Origin: Chloroflexota bacterium
GTDB lineage: Bacteria > Chloroflexota > Dehalococcoidia > DSTF01 > RBG-16-68-14
Direction of reading: 5' to 3'
NCBI GenBank assembly: GCA_003228685.1
Contig: QIFC01000025.1
Coordinates: 23,186 to 87,185 of the forward strand
Length of the DNA: 64,000 nucleotides
Shown: piece after piece, positions 44,256 through 52,764 of the stretch
Numbering within the stretch: position 1 is the first letter of the stretch
Layout: each line of letters opens with the position of its first letter
Made by a program: the position numbers and the translations under genes
The notes under the pieces: generated by a model
The model's input: only the letters and a program-made list of their open reading frames with translations
What the model was told of the DNA's origin: nothing
Database searches by the model: none

Positions 44256-46079
44256 ATGCCCATCGAGATCGATACGTCTGAGAGCGCTCCCTGGAAGCTG
44301 CGCTACCGTGCCTGGACGGTCGCATCTGCGGCTGTCGCGTCGAACGAGCCGTCGCGCGGCATTGCCGTCACGAACAGCTCGGGCGTGCATCAGGTGTACG
44401 CCTGGGACGTCAAATCCGGCGTTCTCAGCCAGCTCACGTTCGTCCCCTCGGGCAAGATAGCCGCCTCGCTAAACCCGGACGGTACATACGTTTACTATTT
44501 GGACGACCAGCAGGGCAACGAAATAGGCCACCTCGTTCGCATTCCCTACGGCGGCGGCGAAAGCGAGGACGTCACGCCGGACATGGACCCATACGCCCTG
44601 GCGGCGGTCGCGTTCAGCCGTGACGGTACGCATCTCGCGTTCACCGCGGCTAGCCGCAAAGGGCACCAGACCTACCTGATGGAGCTGGGCCCGGACGGCG
44701 CGCTCAGCGAAGCTCGCCCCCTCTTTCACACTGGCCGCCTCATGCGCGGCCTCTATCTCTCCAACGACGGCTCGGTTGCCGTGTTCGGGCTGACCGAGCG
44801 GAGCAAGTCGACCGACATCAATCTCGCTGCCGTCGATACCGCGACCGGCGCTCGCATCAACGAGCTGTACGACGCAGACGCGAGCGTCACCGCCGCTCGC
44901 TTCAGTCGCATCGCCGGCGACGTCCGCATTCTCGGCGCGACGACGGCGAGCGGCGTTCGCAGGCCAGTTATCTGGGACACGCGCTCGGGCGAACGGACCG
45001 ATCTTGCGTTCGACGACGTCGAAGGCGAGATGATCCCCGTCGACTGGTCCGATGACGGCGAGCGGCTGCTGCTGATGCAAGTCAACAACGCCGTTCAGCG
45101 GCTCGCTACCTACGACCTCGCGAGCGAATATCTCGTATGGCTCGATCACCCGTCCGGCATGATCTCCAGCGCGCACTTCGCCGAAGCTGCCGAAATCTAC
45201 GCGCACATGAACGACTCCACAACGCCAAGCCGCGTCATCGCGCTTGATGACGCCAGCGGAGCGGAGCGTCGCATGCTACTCAAGGGCGGCGAATCGCCGG
45301 GAGGAACACAGTGCCGCTCGATCACGTATCCGTCCACCGAAGGCGCTGAGATCCAGGCCTGGCTCGCCACGCCACTGGGCGATGGACCGTTTCCCACCAT
45401 TGTTAACATCCACGGCGGCCCCACTGCGGCCACGTTCGACATGTTCTCTCCCGTCGTCGAGGCATGGCTCGATCATGGCTTCGCCTGCCTCTCGATCAAC
45501 TACCGTGGCTCAACCACGTTCGGCCACGAATTCGAGACGTGTATTCGCGGCCGGCTCGGCCAGTGGGAGGTCGATGACCTGGCGGGCGCTTATGACTGGC
45601 TGATCCAGAACGAGATCGCCATTCCTGACCAGGTCTTCCTGCTGGGCGGGTCCTACGGCGGCTATCTAACGCTCCTCGGGCTGGGCATGCGCCCGGAACT
45701 GTGGGCCGGCGGCATGGCGATGGTCGCGATCGCGGACTGGAAGCTCATGTACGAGGACCAGGCGGAGCCGCTTCGCCAGTACCAGGTTGCCCTGTTCGGC
45801 GGCACGCCCGAAGAACTGCCGGAACAGCACGAGCGTAGTTCGCCCATCACCTACGTGGAGCAGGTGCGCGCACCGCTCCAGGTCATCCAGGGCGCCAACG
45901 ATACCCGCTGCCCTGCTCGCCAGCTGGAGGCCTACGAAGAGCGCATGCGGGAACTCGGCAAGGAACTGGAGCTGCACTGGTTCGATGCCGGCCACGGCTC
46001 CCATGCGATCGAACAGGCAATCGAACATCAGCAGTGGCGGCTGGAGTTCGCCAGCCGCGTCCTAGCTTCCCGCGACTGA
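44256..46079 (+). CDS. S9-family prolyl oligopeptidase-like peptidase
   Basis: A 607-residue serine peptidase. The N-terminal 350 residues form a beta propeller (repeats such as AVAFSRDGTHLAFTA). The C-terminal alpha/beta hydrolase domain begins around residue 355 (EIQAWLATPLGDGPFPTIVNIHGGPTA), with the nucleophile in LLGGSYGGYLTLLGL, Asp in GANDTRCPARQLE and His in DAGHGSHAIEQ. No signal peptide is seen, so it is cytoplasmic. It stands alone in a monocistronic unit. Confidence 0.92.
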   Translation: MPIEIDTSESAPWKLRYRAWTVASAAVASNEPSRGIAVTNSSGVHQVYAWDVKSGVLSQLTFVPSGKIAASLNPDGTYVYYLDDQQGNEIGHLVRIPYGGGESEDVTPDMDPYALAAVAFSRDGTHLAFTAASRKGHQTYLMELGPDGALSEARPLFHTGRLMRGLYLSNDGSVAVFGLTERSKSTDINLAAVDTATGARINELYDADASVTAARFSRIAGDVRILGATTASGVRRPVIWDTRSGERTDLAFDDVEGEMIPVDWSDDGERLLLMQVNNAVQRLATYDLASEYLVWLDHPSGMISSAHFAEAAEIYAHMNDSTTPSRVIALDDASGAERRMLLKGGESPGGTQCRSITYPSTEGAEIQAWLATPLGDGPFPTIVNIHGGPTAATFDMFSPVVEAWLDHGFACLSINYRGSTTFGHEFETCIRGRLGQWEVDDLAGAYDWLIQNEIAIPDQVFLLGGSYGGYLTLLGLGMRPELWAGGMAMVAIADWKLMYEDQAEPLRQYQVALFGGTPEELPEQHERSSPITYVEQVRAPLQVIQGANDTRCPARQLEAYEERMRELGKELELHWFDAGHGSHAIEQAIEHQQWRLEFASRVLASRD

Positions 46080-46085
46080 TCCTGT

Positions 46086-46322
46086 TTGCGTTGTTACCCC
46101 CTGCGTCGACAGCGTGCCGTGCGGTCGTTTCGAGAAGTGTGGCGATGCCGCAGTGAGACCAGTTTTCAGCGCAAGTTTGACCCAAGCAGGCCAGTCTGTT
46201 CAAATGTGATCAGATGCCTATCGAGTGGAGACGTCGACAGCGACTTTGCGCTCACGAGTGTGGACGCGGCGCTGATTCTACAGATCACGGCGGGCCTCAT
46301 TGGCGAGGGCGCCCTGAGTTGA
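46086..46322 (+). pseudogene. orphan half-dockerin remnant
   Basis: The last 31 codons read GDVDSDFALTSVDAALILQITAGLIGEGALS: the second F-hand repeat of a dockerin (DxDxDxxxxxxD, then a helix), with Phe in place of the usual Gly. The earlier 45 codons have no coding character and the first repeat is missing. It is probably the tail of a deleted dockerin protein left between the S9 peptidase and a cohesin gene; a tiny expressed dockerin peptide cannot be excluded. Confidence 0.55.
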
Positions 46323-46386
46323 TGAGCGTAAGGCCGCGCAGGAGCGCATAGAAGACGTAGAGCGCATAGGAGAAAGGTTGGCACGG

Positions 46387-47022
46387 ATGAAGGGAATCAA
46401 AGGACTAAGGATGGGGCTGGTAGGGATAGCGGCCATTGCGGCGCTGCTGATCGGAGGAGCAATGCTGGGCGGCACCGTATTCGCGCAGGGTGGTGACACC
46501 GTGGGCATCTCGGATGGCGCCGCCGAAACCGGCGAGGTTGACGTCGTGACGGTTCAGGCGACCGACATCAGCGCCCCCGGCCTCGGCGCGTGGACGATGG
46601 ACATCCACTACGACAACAGCGTGATCAGCGCGACGGGCTGCACGCCGGAGCAGGGTGGCGTTTGCAACCCGAACTTCGAGGATGGCGTTGTCCGGCTCAC
46701 CGGCGCGACTGCCGGGGGCCTAGAGGGTGACTCCACGCTGGGTACGATTGAGTTCGAGTGTGGCGACGACGCCGGCACGAGCGAACTAGACATCCAGATA
46801 CAGGTCTTCGCGGACGCGACGCTCGGCGACCCGACGGACATCAATCCGACGGTCGTTGACGGCACGTTCACGTGCTCGGAAGAAGTGGTGGTGACCCAGC
46901 CTCCGGCTGCAGGTACTGGATTCGATTCGAACGGCACCAGCTACGGTTGGCTGATCGCCGTGCTAGCAGTGCTGGGCGCCAGCACGCTGGCAGTTGCCGC
47001 GATTCGAAGGCGCGCACTATAA
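46387..47022 (+). CDS. surface-anchored cohesin-domain protein
   Basis: A 211-residue exported protein. The signal (GLVGIAAIAALLIGGAMLGGTVFA) ends near residue 33. Residues 36-165 form one cohesin-like domain (APGLGAWTMDIHYDNSVIS, CTPEQGGVCNPNF, LTGATAGGLEGDSTLG, FADATLGDP). There are four conserved cysteines as in its paralogues. The tail has QPPAAGTG, a hydrophobic helix (YGWLIAVLAVLGASTLAVAAI) and a basic end (RRRAL), a sorting-signal layout with a degenerate motif. It lies 65 bases after the half dockerin and before the dockerin beta-helix gene. ATG 46387 is used; TTG 46378 is open. Confidence 0.82.
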   Translation: MKGIKGLRMGLVGIAAIAALLIGGAMLGGTVFAQGGDTVGISDGAAETGEVDVVTVQATDISAPGLGAWTMDIHYDNSVISATGCTPEQGGVCNPNFEDGVVRLTGATAGGLEGDSTLGTIEFECGDDAGTSELDIQIQVFADATLGDPTDINPTVVDGTFTCSEEVVVTQPPAAGTGFDSNGTSYGWLIAVLAVLGASTLAVAAIRRRAL

Positions 47023-47054
47023 GAAGCGCCGTTCGTAAAGAAGCGCCGTTCGTA
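47021..47054. repeat. 17-bp perfect tandem duplication
   Basis: AAGAAGCGCCGTTCGTA occurs twice in direct succession (47021-47037 and 47038-47054), overlapping the stop codon of the cohesin gene. It looks like a recent slippage duplication. Confidence 0.8.
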
Positions 47055-47070
47055 GCTAACGGAACGATAT

Positions 47071-47100
47071 GGAGTCCCGCGGCAATCGCCGCGGGACTCC
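47071..47100 (+). terminator. intrinsic terminator after the cohesin gene
   Basis: A 13-bp perfect stem (47071-47083, GGAGTCCCGCGGC, with 47088-47100) and an AATC loop. Only a short pyrimidine-rich stretch follows, so strength is uncertain. Confidence 0.65.
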
Positions 47101-47280
47101 TGCTATCTCTGCTCACTTGCGCACGCGAAATAGCGCCAGACTGCGGCTCTGAAAGGTGCCGGCGGCCATTCAGCGGCCACTGGCAATCGCGCACTGCTAG
47201 CGCGGCTTCAGAGGCGCCGTGAACCGCGTGGAATGGCGCCAAACTAAGGATAATTAGCTTGACTCTAAGCATCTTGCCCC

Positions 47281-47351
47281 CCAAACTGTGAAGGCGATGC
47301 TACAGTTTGGCCTTAAAAAGGTTGACACTAAGCTGCACCTATGGTCAGAAT
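47281..47351 (+). promoter_or_regulatory. operator-like inverted repeat and promoter of the beta-helix protein gene
   Basis: CCAAACTGT (47281-47289) and ACAGTTTGG (47302-47310) form a 9-bp inverted repeat with a 12-base spacer, 11 bases before a perfect TTGACA (47322-47327). CAGAAT (47346-47351) lies at 18-base spacing as a weak -10. The leader to the ATG is about 85 bases. The repeat is placed where an activator or repressor would bind. No gene is visible in the rest of 47101-47443. Confidence 0.5.
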
Positions 47352-47443
47352 GTCGCAATACGCTGCGCACCTGAGCGAGAATTGAGTCTTGGCGTGGCTC
47401 AGAAATCTCGCCATAACGGGACTCACGGAGGAGGGAGACTAAG

Positions 47444-50400
47444 ATGACAGGAAGTCTAACGTGGGGTGCGCTGCGCCCTATCGCAATTCGGTTTGCATTC
47501 TTGGCAATTGTCGCGATCGCCCTGGTGGGCGTTCTGGTCGCGATACCGAACAGCGCCTCGGCCGCGACGACGGTCACCGTCAACAGCACGGGAGACCTTT
47601 CCGATGCGGACCTTGGTATAAACGCTACGTGCGAGACGGTCCTCGGCAACGGCGTCTGCACGCTGCGGGCCGCGATCGAGACCGCTAACGGCGGCTTCGC
47701 GGACACGATTTTGTTCGCTCTGCCCGGCGGCAGCGGCACCATCAACTTGGGCGCCGCGGCCCTCCCCTTCATCAAGGTAGACCTCGCGATCGACGCGAGT
47801 GGAAACACGGTCATCATTGATGGAACAGGAGTAGTTGGTGGGGCCAGTGGGTTCGAAGTCCTTGCCAGCCTTCCCGGCCAGAACTTCAGCCTCGTGAGCG
47901 GCACGGGCGACCTGACGATCCGCGACATCACCGGCACGAGCACGGACAAGATCTTCGGCCATGCCGCTGTGAAGGTCTGCGGCCGGACGGCCTGCGCCGG
48001 CGGCGCGGCAGACATCAACCTCGGTACCATCCTTGTCGATGACATTACGATTACCGGCGTTACGGGCGCGCGCGGCGTCCACATCGTCGCCAACAACCTA
48101 TCTGACGCGACCGTCTCTAACAGCTTCATCAGGTCCTCTGCGGATGGAGTGATGCTGAAGGCCACCGGAACCAGTCCAGCGGTACCTCCGCTGGCAACCG
48201 ACAACGCGATGGCCGTGACCGGCAGCGACATTGAGTCGACCGGCGACGACGCGGTCGACATGGAGGTCTGCACGATTGGTGACGTCGCCTGTGACCTGGC
48301 CAGCAAGATATCGATTACCATCGATGGAAACACCAACTTGGAGGGTGACACGGTTGGCAATGGCGTGGAAGTGGACGTGGATATTGACGAAGCCACGGCG
48401 GGCAGCTCGATCAACGTCACCGTCGACGACAACACCGGCGGGATCAGGGGCTACCACGGCGTCAAAATCGACCTCGACTTCGACGACCCTGACACCGGCG
48501 ACCTGAGCGCCAGCGTCTCTGTCAGCAGGACCCAGGGCGCGATCGTCGGCGCGGGCGACGAAGGCATCGAACTGGAAGTTGACATTGCTGGCGCCGACCT
48601 GTCACCAGCTCCCACGCACAACCACAGCACAATACTGATTGACGATAACGTCGGTGGCATCACTGGCGAGCATGAAGCCGTTGAAGTGGACTCCAACGTC
48701 AGTGCCGGCGACCACAATAGCAACACGGTGAGCGCCTCTCGAAACGGTAATATCTCCAGCGTTCAAGATGAGGCCGTTGACTTCGATCTCGACGCCAAGG
48801 ATGGCAACAATAACACGAACACGGCAAATATAGATGACAACGGCATGCTTACCAATGCCACCGCCGGCGACCAGGGCGTGGTGGTGCGCAGCTTCGCCGG
48901 CGGCGCCAGTAACAACAACGTGAGTATCGTCAAGATCAACGGAAATGATGGAATTGTCGCTACGGGCGATGCAGTAGACGTCGGCAACTTCGCCGGCTCC
49001 GACGCCATCGGGGCCAGCGCGGCGGACGGCAACACGGCCGATACAGAGGTCAACAACAACGGCGACATTAAGGGCGACAGGGACGGTAGCGGTGCCGGGA
49101 ACGGCATCGCTATCTTGAACCAGGCGGGTTCCCTTGGCACGGCCTGCGCATGCGGTGGCGACAACAACAAGAGCCTGGTTGACGCCAGCAACAACGGCGA
49201 CGTTGAGGGCGGCGACGACGCGATCGACATCGAAAGTGAGGCCGGCGCGCGGGAAGACGGCGCACTGAACAACAGCAGTGACGTCTCGCTCAATCTGAAC
49301 GGCCACATCAAAGGTGACACGAATGGCGACGGCACCGGTAACGGCGTGCATGTGGAAAGCCGGGCCGGCACCGAGGACGCTGACGGCTCCGCCGGTAACG
49401 GCAACAGCAGTACCGTCACACTCACGGGAACCGGTGCGCATGATATCAGCGGTGGCAACAAGGCGGTCGATATCACGAGCGAGGCCGGCGCGGAAATGGG
49501 TGGAGACGGGAACAACAACTCGAGCGACGTCTCCGTCACCGGCATGCAGGACATCTTTACGTTCGCCACGGCGAGCGACGACGACGCCGTCCGCATTCTG
49601 AGCCAGGCCGGCGCGTTCGGCGGCGTTGGCGACAACAACCACGCCACCTCGGACGTGAGCGCCAACCGCAAGATCACGTCGCTGGCTGGGGATGCCATCG
49701 AGATGGACGTCCTCGCCGGTGGCAGCGCCGCGGCGAGCGGCGCGACCACCAACAGCACGGACGCCAGCGTGACGAGCAACACTGGTGACATCACGGCCGG
49801 CGGCGGAGAAGCTGTGGACATCGGGCTGTTGGTCTGCTGCGTCAGCTCCAACACGAACAGCGTAGATATCTCTCAGAACCAGGACCTCATAGGCTCGCTG
49901 AACGGGATCTTCATCACCGGCGAAGACACACCATCGGCAGGGTTCTTCCCAGCCGGTGTGTGCTGCAGCACGAATACGTTCAACATCACGGATAACGCCG
50001 GCGTCATCACCGGAACCGCCGGTGACGGCCTTCATGTGAACGTCTTCGGCGTCGGCCAGTTGGGTCCGAATAGCCCGAGCCTGACGAACCTCACGGTCAG
50101 TGGCAACACGATCGCCAACAGCGGCACCCGCGGCATCGAGGTTGAGAACATGGTTGGGGTTCCGAGCGACCTCGGCGCGGACTTCAGCGGCAGCGTGATC
50201 AGCGGCAACACGGTCCGCGATAACACCGGCGCAGGCATCTTCCTAGACAGCGTGAGCGGCGCCACGATCGGGCCGGACAATATTATCGACGACAATGCCG
50301 GCGCGACCGGCCTTCACATTGAGGAGAGTACCGGCGAAGCAGACAGAAACACGATCACGCAGAACAGCATGTTCGAAAACGGTCTCCTCGGTATCGACCT

Positions 50401-51871
50401 TGACGATGACAACCCCCCGACCCTCGATAGCCCCGATGGCGTGGGCTGCAAGAACGCGCAGGCGCCCAGCGCGAGCGTGAGCGTCACGGCAGACGATGAC
50501 CCGAACACGTGCATCCAGCCCCCGAACGGCGTGAGTTCGATCGACAAGCTCCTCACGGGCGCGGCCTGCGCGGACTGCCGCGTGGAGATCTTCGTCGCGA
50601 ACGCCGTCCTGGACGACCAGACGGGCCCGGGCGACATTCAGTACGGTGAGGGCGAGACTTACTTGGGCTTCGTGACGGCGAGCGGCGCAGGCGCCTGGAC
50701 GTACACCATCCCGTGCGGGCTGGGAGGCGAGTCCCTCACGATGACGGCCACCGGCAAATTCGGCAACACATCCGAGTTCGGTCCGAACTTCGGACCGCTA
50801 CCGGCCAACTCGTGTGACACGCCGACGCCGACGGACACAGATACGCCGACACCGACGAACACGCCAGGCGGTCCGACGAACACGCCGACGAACACGCCGA
50901 CGCCTGTGGACACGGCAGAGTTCACCCTTTGCAAGGACACGAACCCGGAGAGCTCCGGCAAGAGCTTCGACTTCGACACGGACATCCGTGGATTCAGTGA
51001 CCCGGACCTGGAAGACGATGAGTGCGCCACACGGAGGGGCGTGGACCCGGACGACTACGAGATTACTGAGAACCCGCCGGCAGGCTGGGAACTGGACGAC
51101 GTCGACTGTGACGGAATCCCCGGGAGCCGCTGGGACGTAGACCTGGACGCCCGGCTGTTGGAGATCGAGCTGAGGGCTGGCGACGACGTGGAGTGTACGT
51201 TCACGAACGTTGACGTAGACCCAATGACCTCATCGATCAGCATCACGAAGGAAACGGACCCCTCCGGGAGCACGCAGGAGTTTGACTTTGAGAGCGACGT
51301 AACTGGGCTCGACGACTTCGACGTGGCCGATGGCGAGACCGAAGAGGCGACCGACCTGGCCGCAGGCACGTACGAGATAATCGAGCTGGACGTGGACGGC
51401 TGGAACCTGATCGAAATCGACTGCACGGGCACGGACGATGCGAATATCGACGTGGACCTGAATGACAATACTGTGACGGTGGAGCTGGAAGAGGGCGAGG
51501 ACGTGGAGTGCTCGTTCACGAACGAACAGAAGCCGACGCCGACCGCGACGCCGATGTCCCCGACGGACACGCCGACGCCGACGGATACGCCGGTACCACC
51601 GACATCGACGAACACGCCGGTGCCACCGACGAGCACGGCGACGAACACGCCTGTCATACCGGCGACGCCGGGGAACACGATCGGCGACGTGAACAAGAAC
51701 GGCGTGGTGAACGCGATTGACGCCCAGTTGATCAAGCAGGCAGAAGCTGGGTTCATTACGCTCGCCAACCCGAAGAATGCGGATGTGAATCTGGATGGCG
51801 AGGTGAACAGCGTAGACGCCCTCCTGATTCAGCAATTTGTGGCGGGGTTAATCCCGAGTCTGCCCGTCTAG
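47444..51871 (+). CDS. giant secreted beta-helix protein with CSLREA-like start and C-terminal dockerin
   Basis: A 1475-residue exported protein. The signal (FAFLAIVAIALVGVLVAIPNSASA) ends at residue 40. A CSLREA-like entry domain (TTVTVNSTGDLSD, VCTLRAAIETANGG at about 71-84) leads into a long parallel beta helix to about residue 1000, built of imperfect coils of the kind N-x-V-x-NNGxIxGxGDAVDIxSxAG. After a Ser/Thr/Pro linker (about 1126-1160) come two prealbumin-like domains (SGKSFDFDTDIRGF and STQEFDFESDVTGL), a second Thr/Pro linker, and a canonical dockerin (about 1411-1475) with two F-hands, DVNKNGVVNAID and DVNLDGEVNSVD. AGGAGGGAG precedes the ATG. It is the best candidate ligand of the neighbouring cohesins. 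Confidence 0.9.
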   Translation: MTGSLTWGALRPIAIRFAFLAIVAIALVGVLVAIPNSASAATTVTVNSTGDLSDADLGINATCETVLGNGVCTLRAAIETANGGFADTILFALPGGSGTINLGAAALPFIKVDLAIDASGNTVIIDGTGVVGGASGFEVLASLPGQNFSLVSGTGDLTIRDITGTSTDKIFGHAAVKVCGRTACAGGAADINLGTILVDDITITGVTGARGVHIVANNLSDATVSNSFIRSSADGVMLKATGTSPAVPPLATDNAMAVTGSDIESTGDDAVDMEVCTIGDVACDLASKISITIDGNTNLEGDTVGNGVEVDVDIDEATAGSSINVTVDDNTGGIRGYHGVKIDLDFDDPDTGDLSASVSVSRTQGAIVGAGDEGIELEVDIAGADLSPAPTHNHSTILIDDNVGGITGEHEAVEVDSNVSAGDHNSNTVSASRNGNISSVQDEAVDFDLDAKDGNNNTNTANIDDNGMLTNATAGDQGVVVRSFAGGASNNNVSIVKINGNDGIVATGDAVDVGNFAGSDAIGASAADGNTADTEVNNNGDIKGDRDGSGAGNGIAILNQAGSLGTACACGGDNNKSLVDASNNGDVEGGDDAIDIESEAGAREDGALNNSSDVSLNLNGHIKGDTNGDGTGNGVHVESRAGTEDADGSAGNGNSSTVTLTGTGAHDISGGNKAVDITSEAGAEMGGDGNNNSSDVSVTGMQDIFTFATASDDDAVRILSQAGAFGGVGDNNHATSDVSANRKITSLAGDAIEMDVLAGGSAAASGATTNSTDASVTSNTGDITAGGGEAVDIGLLVCCVSSNTNSVDISQNQDLIGSLNGIFITGEDTPSAGFFPAGVCCSTNTFNITDNAGVITGTAGDGLHVNVFGVGQLGPNSPSLTNLTVSGNTIANSGTRGIEVENMVGVPSDLGADFSGSVISGNTVRDNTGAGIFLDSVSGATIGPDNIIDDNAGATGLHIEESTGEADRNTITQNSMFENGLLGIDLDDDNPPTLDSPDGVGCKNAQAPSASVSVTADDDPNTCIQPPNGVSSIDKLLTGAACADCRVEIFVANAVLDDQTGPGDIQYGEGETYLGFVTASGAGAWTYTIPCGLGGESLTMTATGKFGNTSEFGPNFGPLPANSCDTPTPTDTDTPTPTNTPGGPTNTPTNTPTPVDTAEFTLCKDTNPESSGKSFDFDTDIRGFSDPDLEDDECATRRGVDPDDYEITENPPAGWELDDVDCDGIPGSRWDVDLDARLLEIELRAGDDVECTFTNVDVDPMTSSISITKETDPSGSTQEFDFESDVTGLDDFDVADGETEEATDLAAGTYEIIELDVDGWNLIEIDCTGTDDANIDVDLNDNTVTVELEEGEDVECSFTNEQKPTPTATPMSPTDTPTPTDTPVPPTSTNTPVPPTSTATNTPVIPATPGNTIGDVNKNGVVNAIDAQLIKQAEAGFITLANPKNADVNLDGEVNSVDALLIQQFVAGLIPSLPV

Positions 51872-51913
51872 AGAAGCGGGTAGAGGTAGCGAGCGAACGG
51901 AGGATCGCAAAGC

Positions 51914-52540
51914 ATGGTAAAGAAGATTGGAATACTGGCAGGAATAGGCGCAGCGCTGGTCGCAGTGCTGGTGCTGGCAGGATCAGCGTTTGCGCAGGAC
52001 GGCGGCGTGAGCGTATCGGATGGGTCGGGCGACGGCGATACCGTCACGGTGGACGTGACGGACGTCGGCGGCGAGGGCCTGGGTGCATGGACGATCGACG
52101 TCAGCTACGATAGCGACGTGATCTCGGCGTCGGGCTGCACTGCGGAGCAGGGTGGAGTTTGCAACGAGAACTTCACGGACAACTCCGTGCGGATCACAGG
52201 AGCAAGCGCGGGCGGCCTGTCTGGTGACACCACTCTGGGCAGCATCACGTTCGACTGCGCCGACGACGAAGGCTCGAGCGATCTGACGATCGCGCTGTCG
52301 GTGTTCGCAGATGCGACGATTGGTGACCCGCAGGACTTGAGCCCGTCGATCTCCAACGGCACGTTCGACTGTGCTGAGGCGGAAGAGCCGGACCCGACAT
52401 CCACGGTGGTGCTTCCGCCCACGGGTACTGGCGTAGCAGGCAGCGGCAGCAGCAGCGTTAGCTGGCTGGTAGCGCTGTTCGCGGTCATCGGCCTTGGCGT
52501 TCTGGCAACCGGCTACGGCGTCGCGCGATCGCGCGCATAA
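51914..52540 (+). CDS. LPPTG-anchored cohesin-domain protein
   Basis: A 208-residue exported protein. The signal (LAGIGAALVAVLVLAGSAFA) ends at residue 27. One cohesin-like domain covers about 30-160 (GEGLGAWTIDVSYD, CTAEQGGVCNENF, ITGASAGGLSGDTTLG, FADATIGDP). The tail holds an exact LPXTG motif (VVLPPTGTG near residue 165), a hydrophobic helix (VSWLVALFAVIGLGVLATGYG) and a basic end (ARSRA), the classical sortase layout. It begins 42 bases after the beta-helix protein gene with GGAGG nine bases upstream of the ATG, so the two are probably co-transcribed. Confidence 0.87.
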   Translation: MVKKIGILAGIGAALVAVLVLAGSAFAQDGGVSVSDGSGDGDTVTVDVTDVGGEGLGAWTIDVSYDSDVISASGCTAEQGGVCNENFTDNSVRITGASAGGLSGDTTLGSITFDCADDEGSSDLTIALSVFADATIGDPQDLSPSISNGTFDCAEAEEPDPTSTVVLPPTGTGVAGSGSSSVSWLVALFAVIGLGVLATGYGVARSRA

Positions 52541-52583
52541 GCGCAGCCGAGTGCCCTAGGGCACGAGCCTAGTACGGAAACTC

Positions 52584-52611
52584 GAAGGAGCCCCCATTAG
52601 GGGGCTCCTTC
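52584..52611 (+). terminator. intrinsic terminator after the third cohesin gene
   Basis: A 12-bp stem (52584-52595, GAAGGAGCCCCC, with 52600-52611) and an ATTA loop. The stem resembles the terminator at 11786 in sequence (GAAGGAGC...CCCCC). A 14-bp perfect palindrome GTGCCCTAGGGCAC precedes it at 52551-52564. Confidence 0.75.
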
Positions 52612-52764
52612 CTTCTGCTTAGGAGAACTGGCGAAAGATAAGGGTTTTCCCCGCCTTGTTGTAAGGGTGTTCCCTAATGGAGACGCCCACCCGTTCACCG
52701 TACGATCCGTGTATCGCAAGCAACAGCGCGTTCCTGAAGGATCGCGGGAAAGGTTTGGTTGCAG

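Noticed and set aside
47254-50035. Long minus-strand open frames (393 and 477 codons) opposite the beta-helix gene
   Set aside because: They mirror the codon bias of the plus-strand repeat gene, are Ser/Pro/Val-rich without domains, and lack ribosome sites; the plus-strand product has a signal peptide and a dockerin.
50815-50920. Short tandem ACGCCGACG-type DNA repeats that might suggest a CRISPR or satellite array
   Set aside because: They encode the Thr/Pro linker of the beta-helix protein; the units are short, imperfect and in frame, with no spacers.
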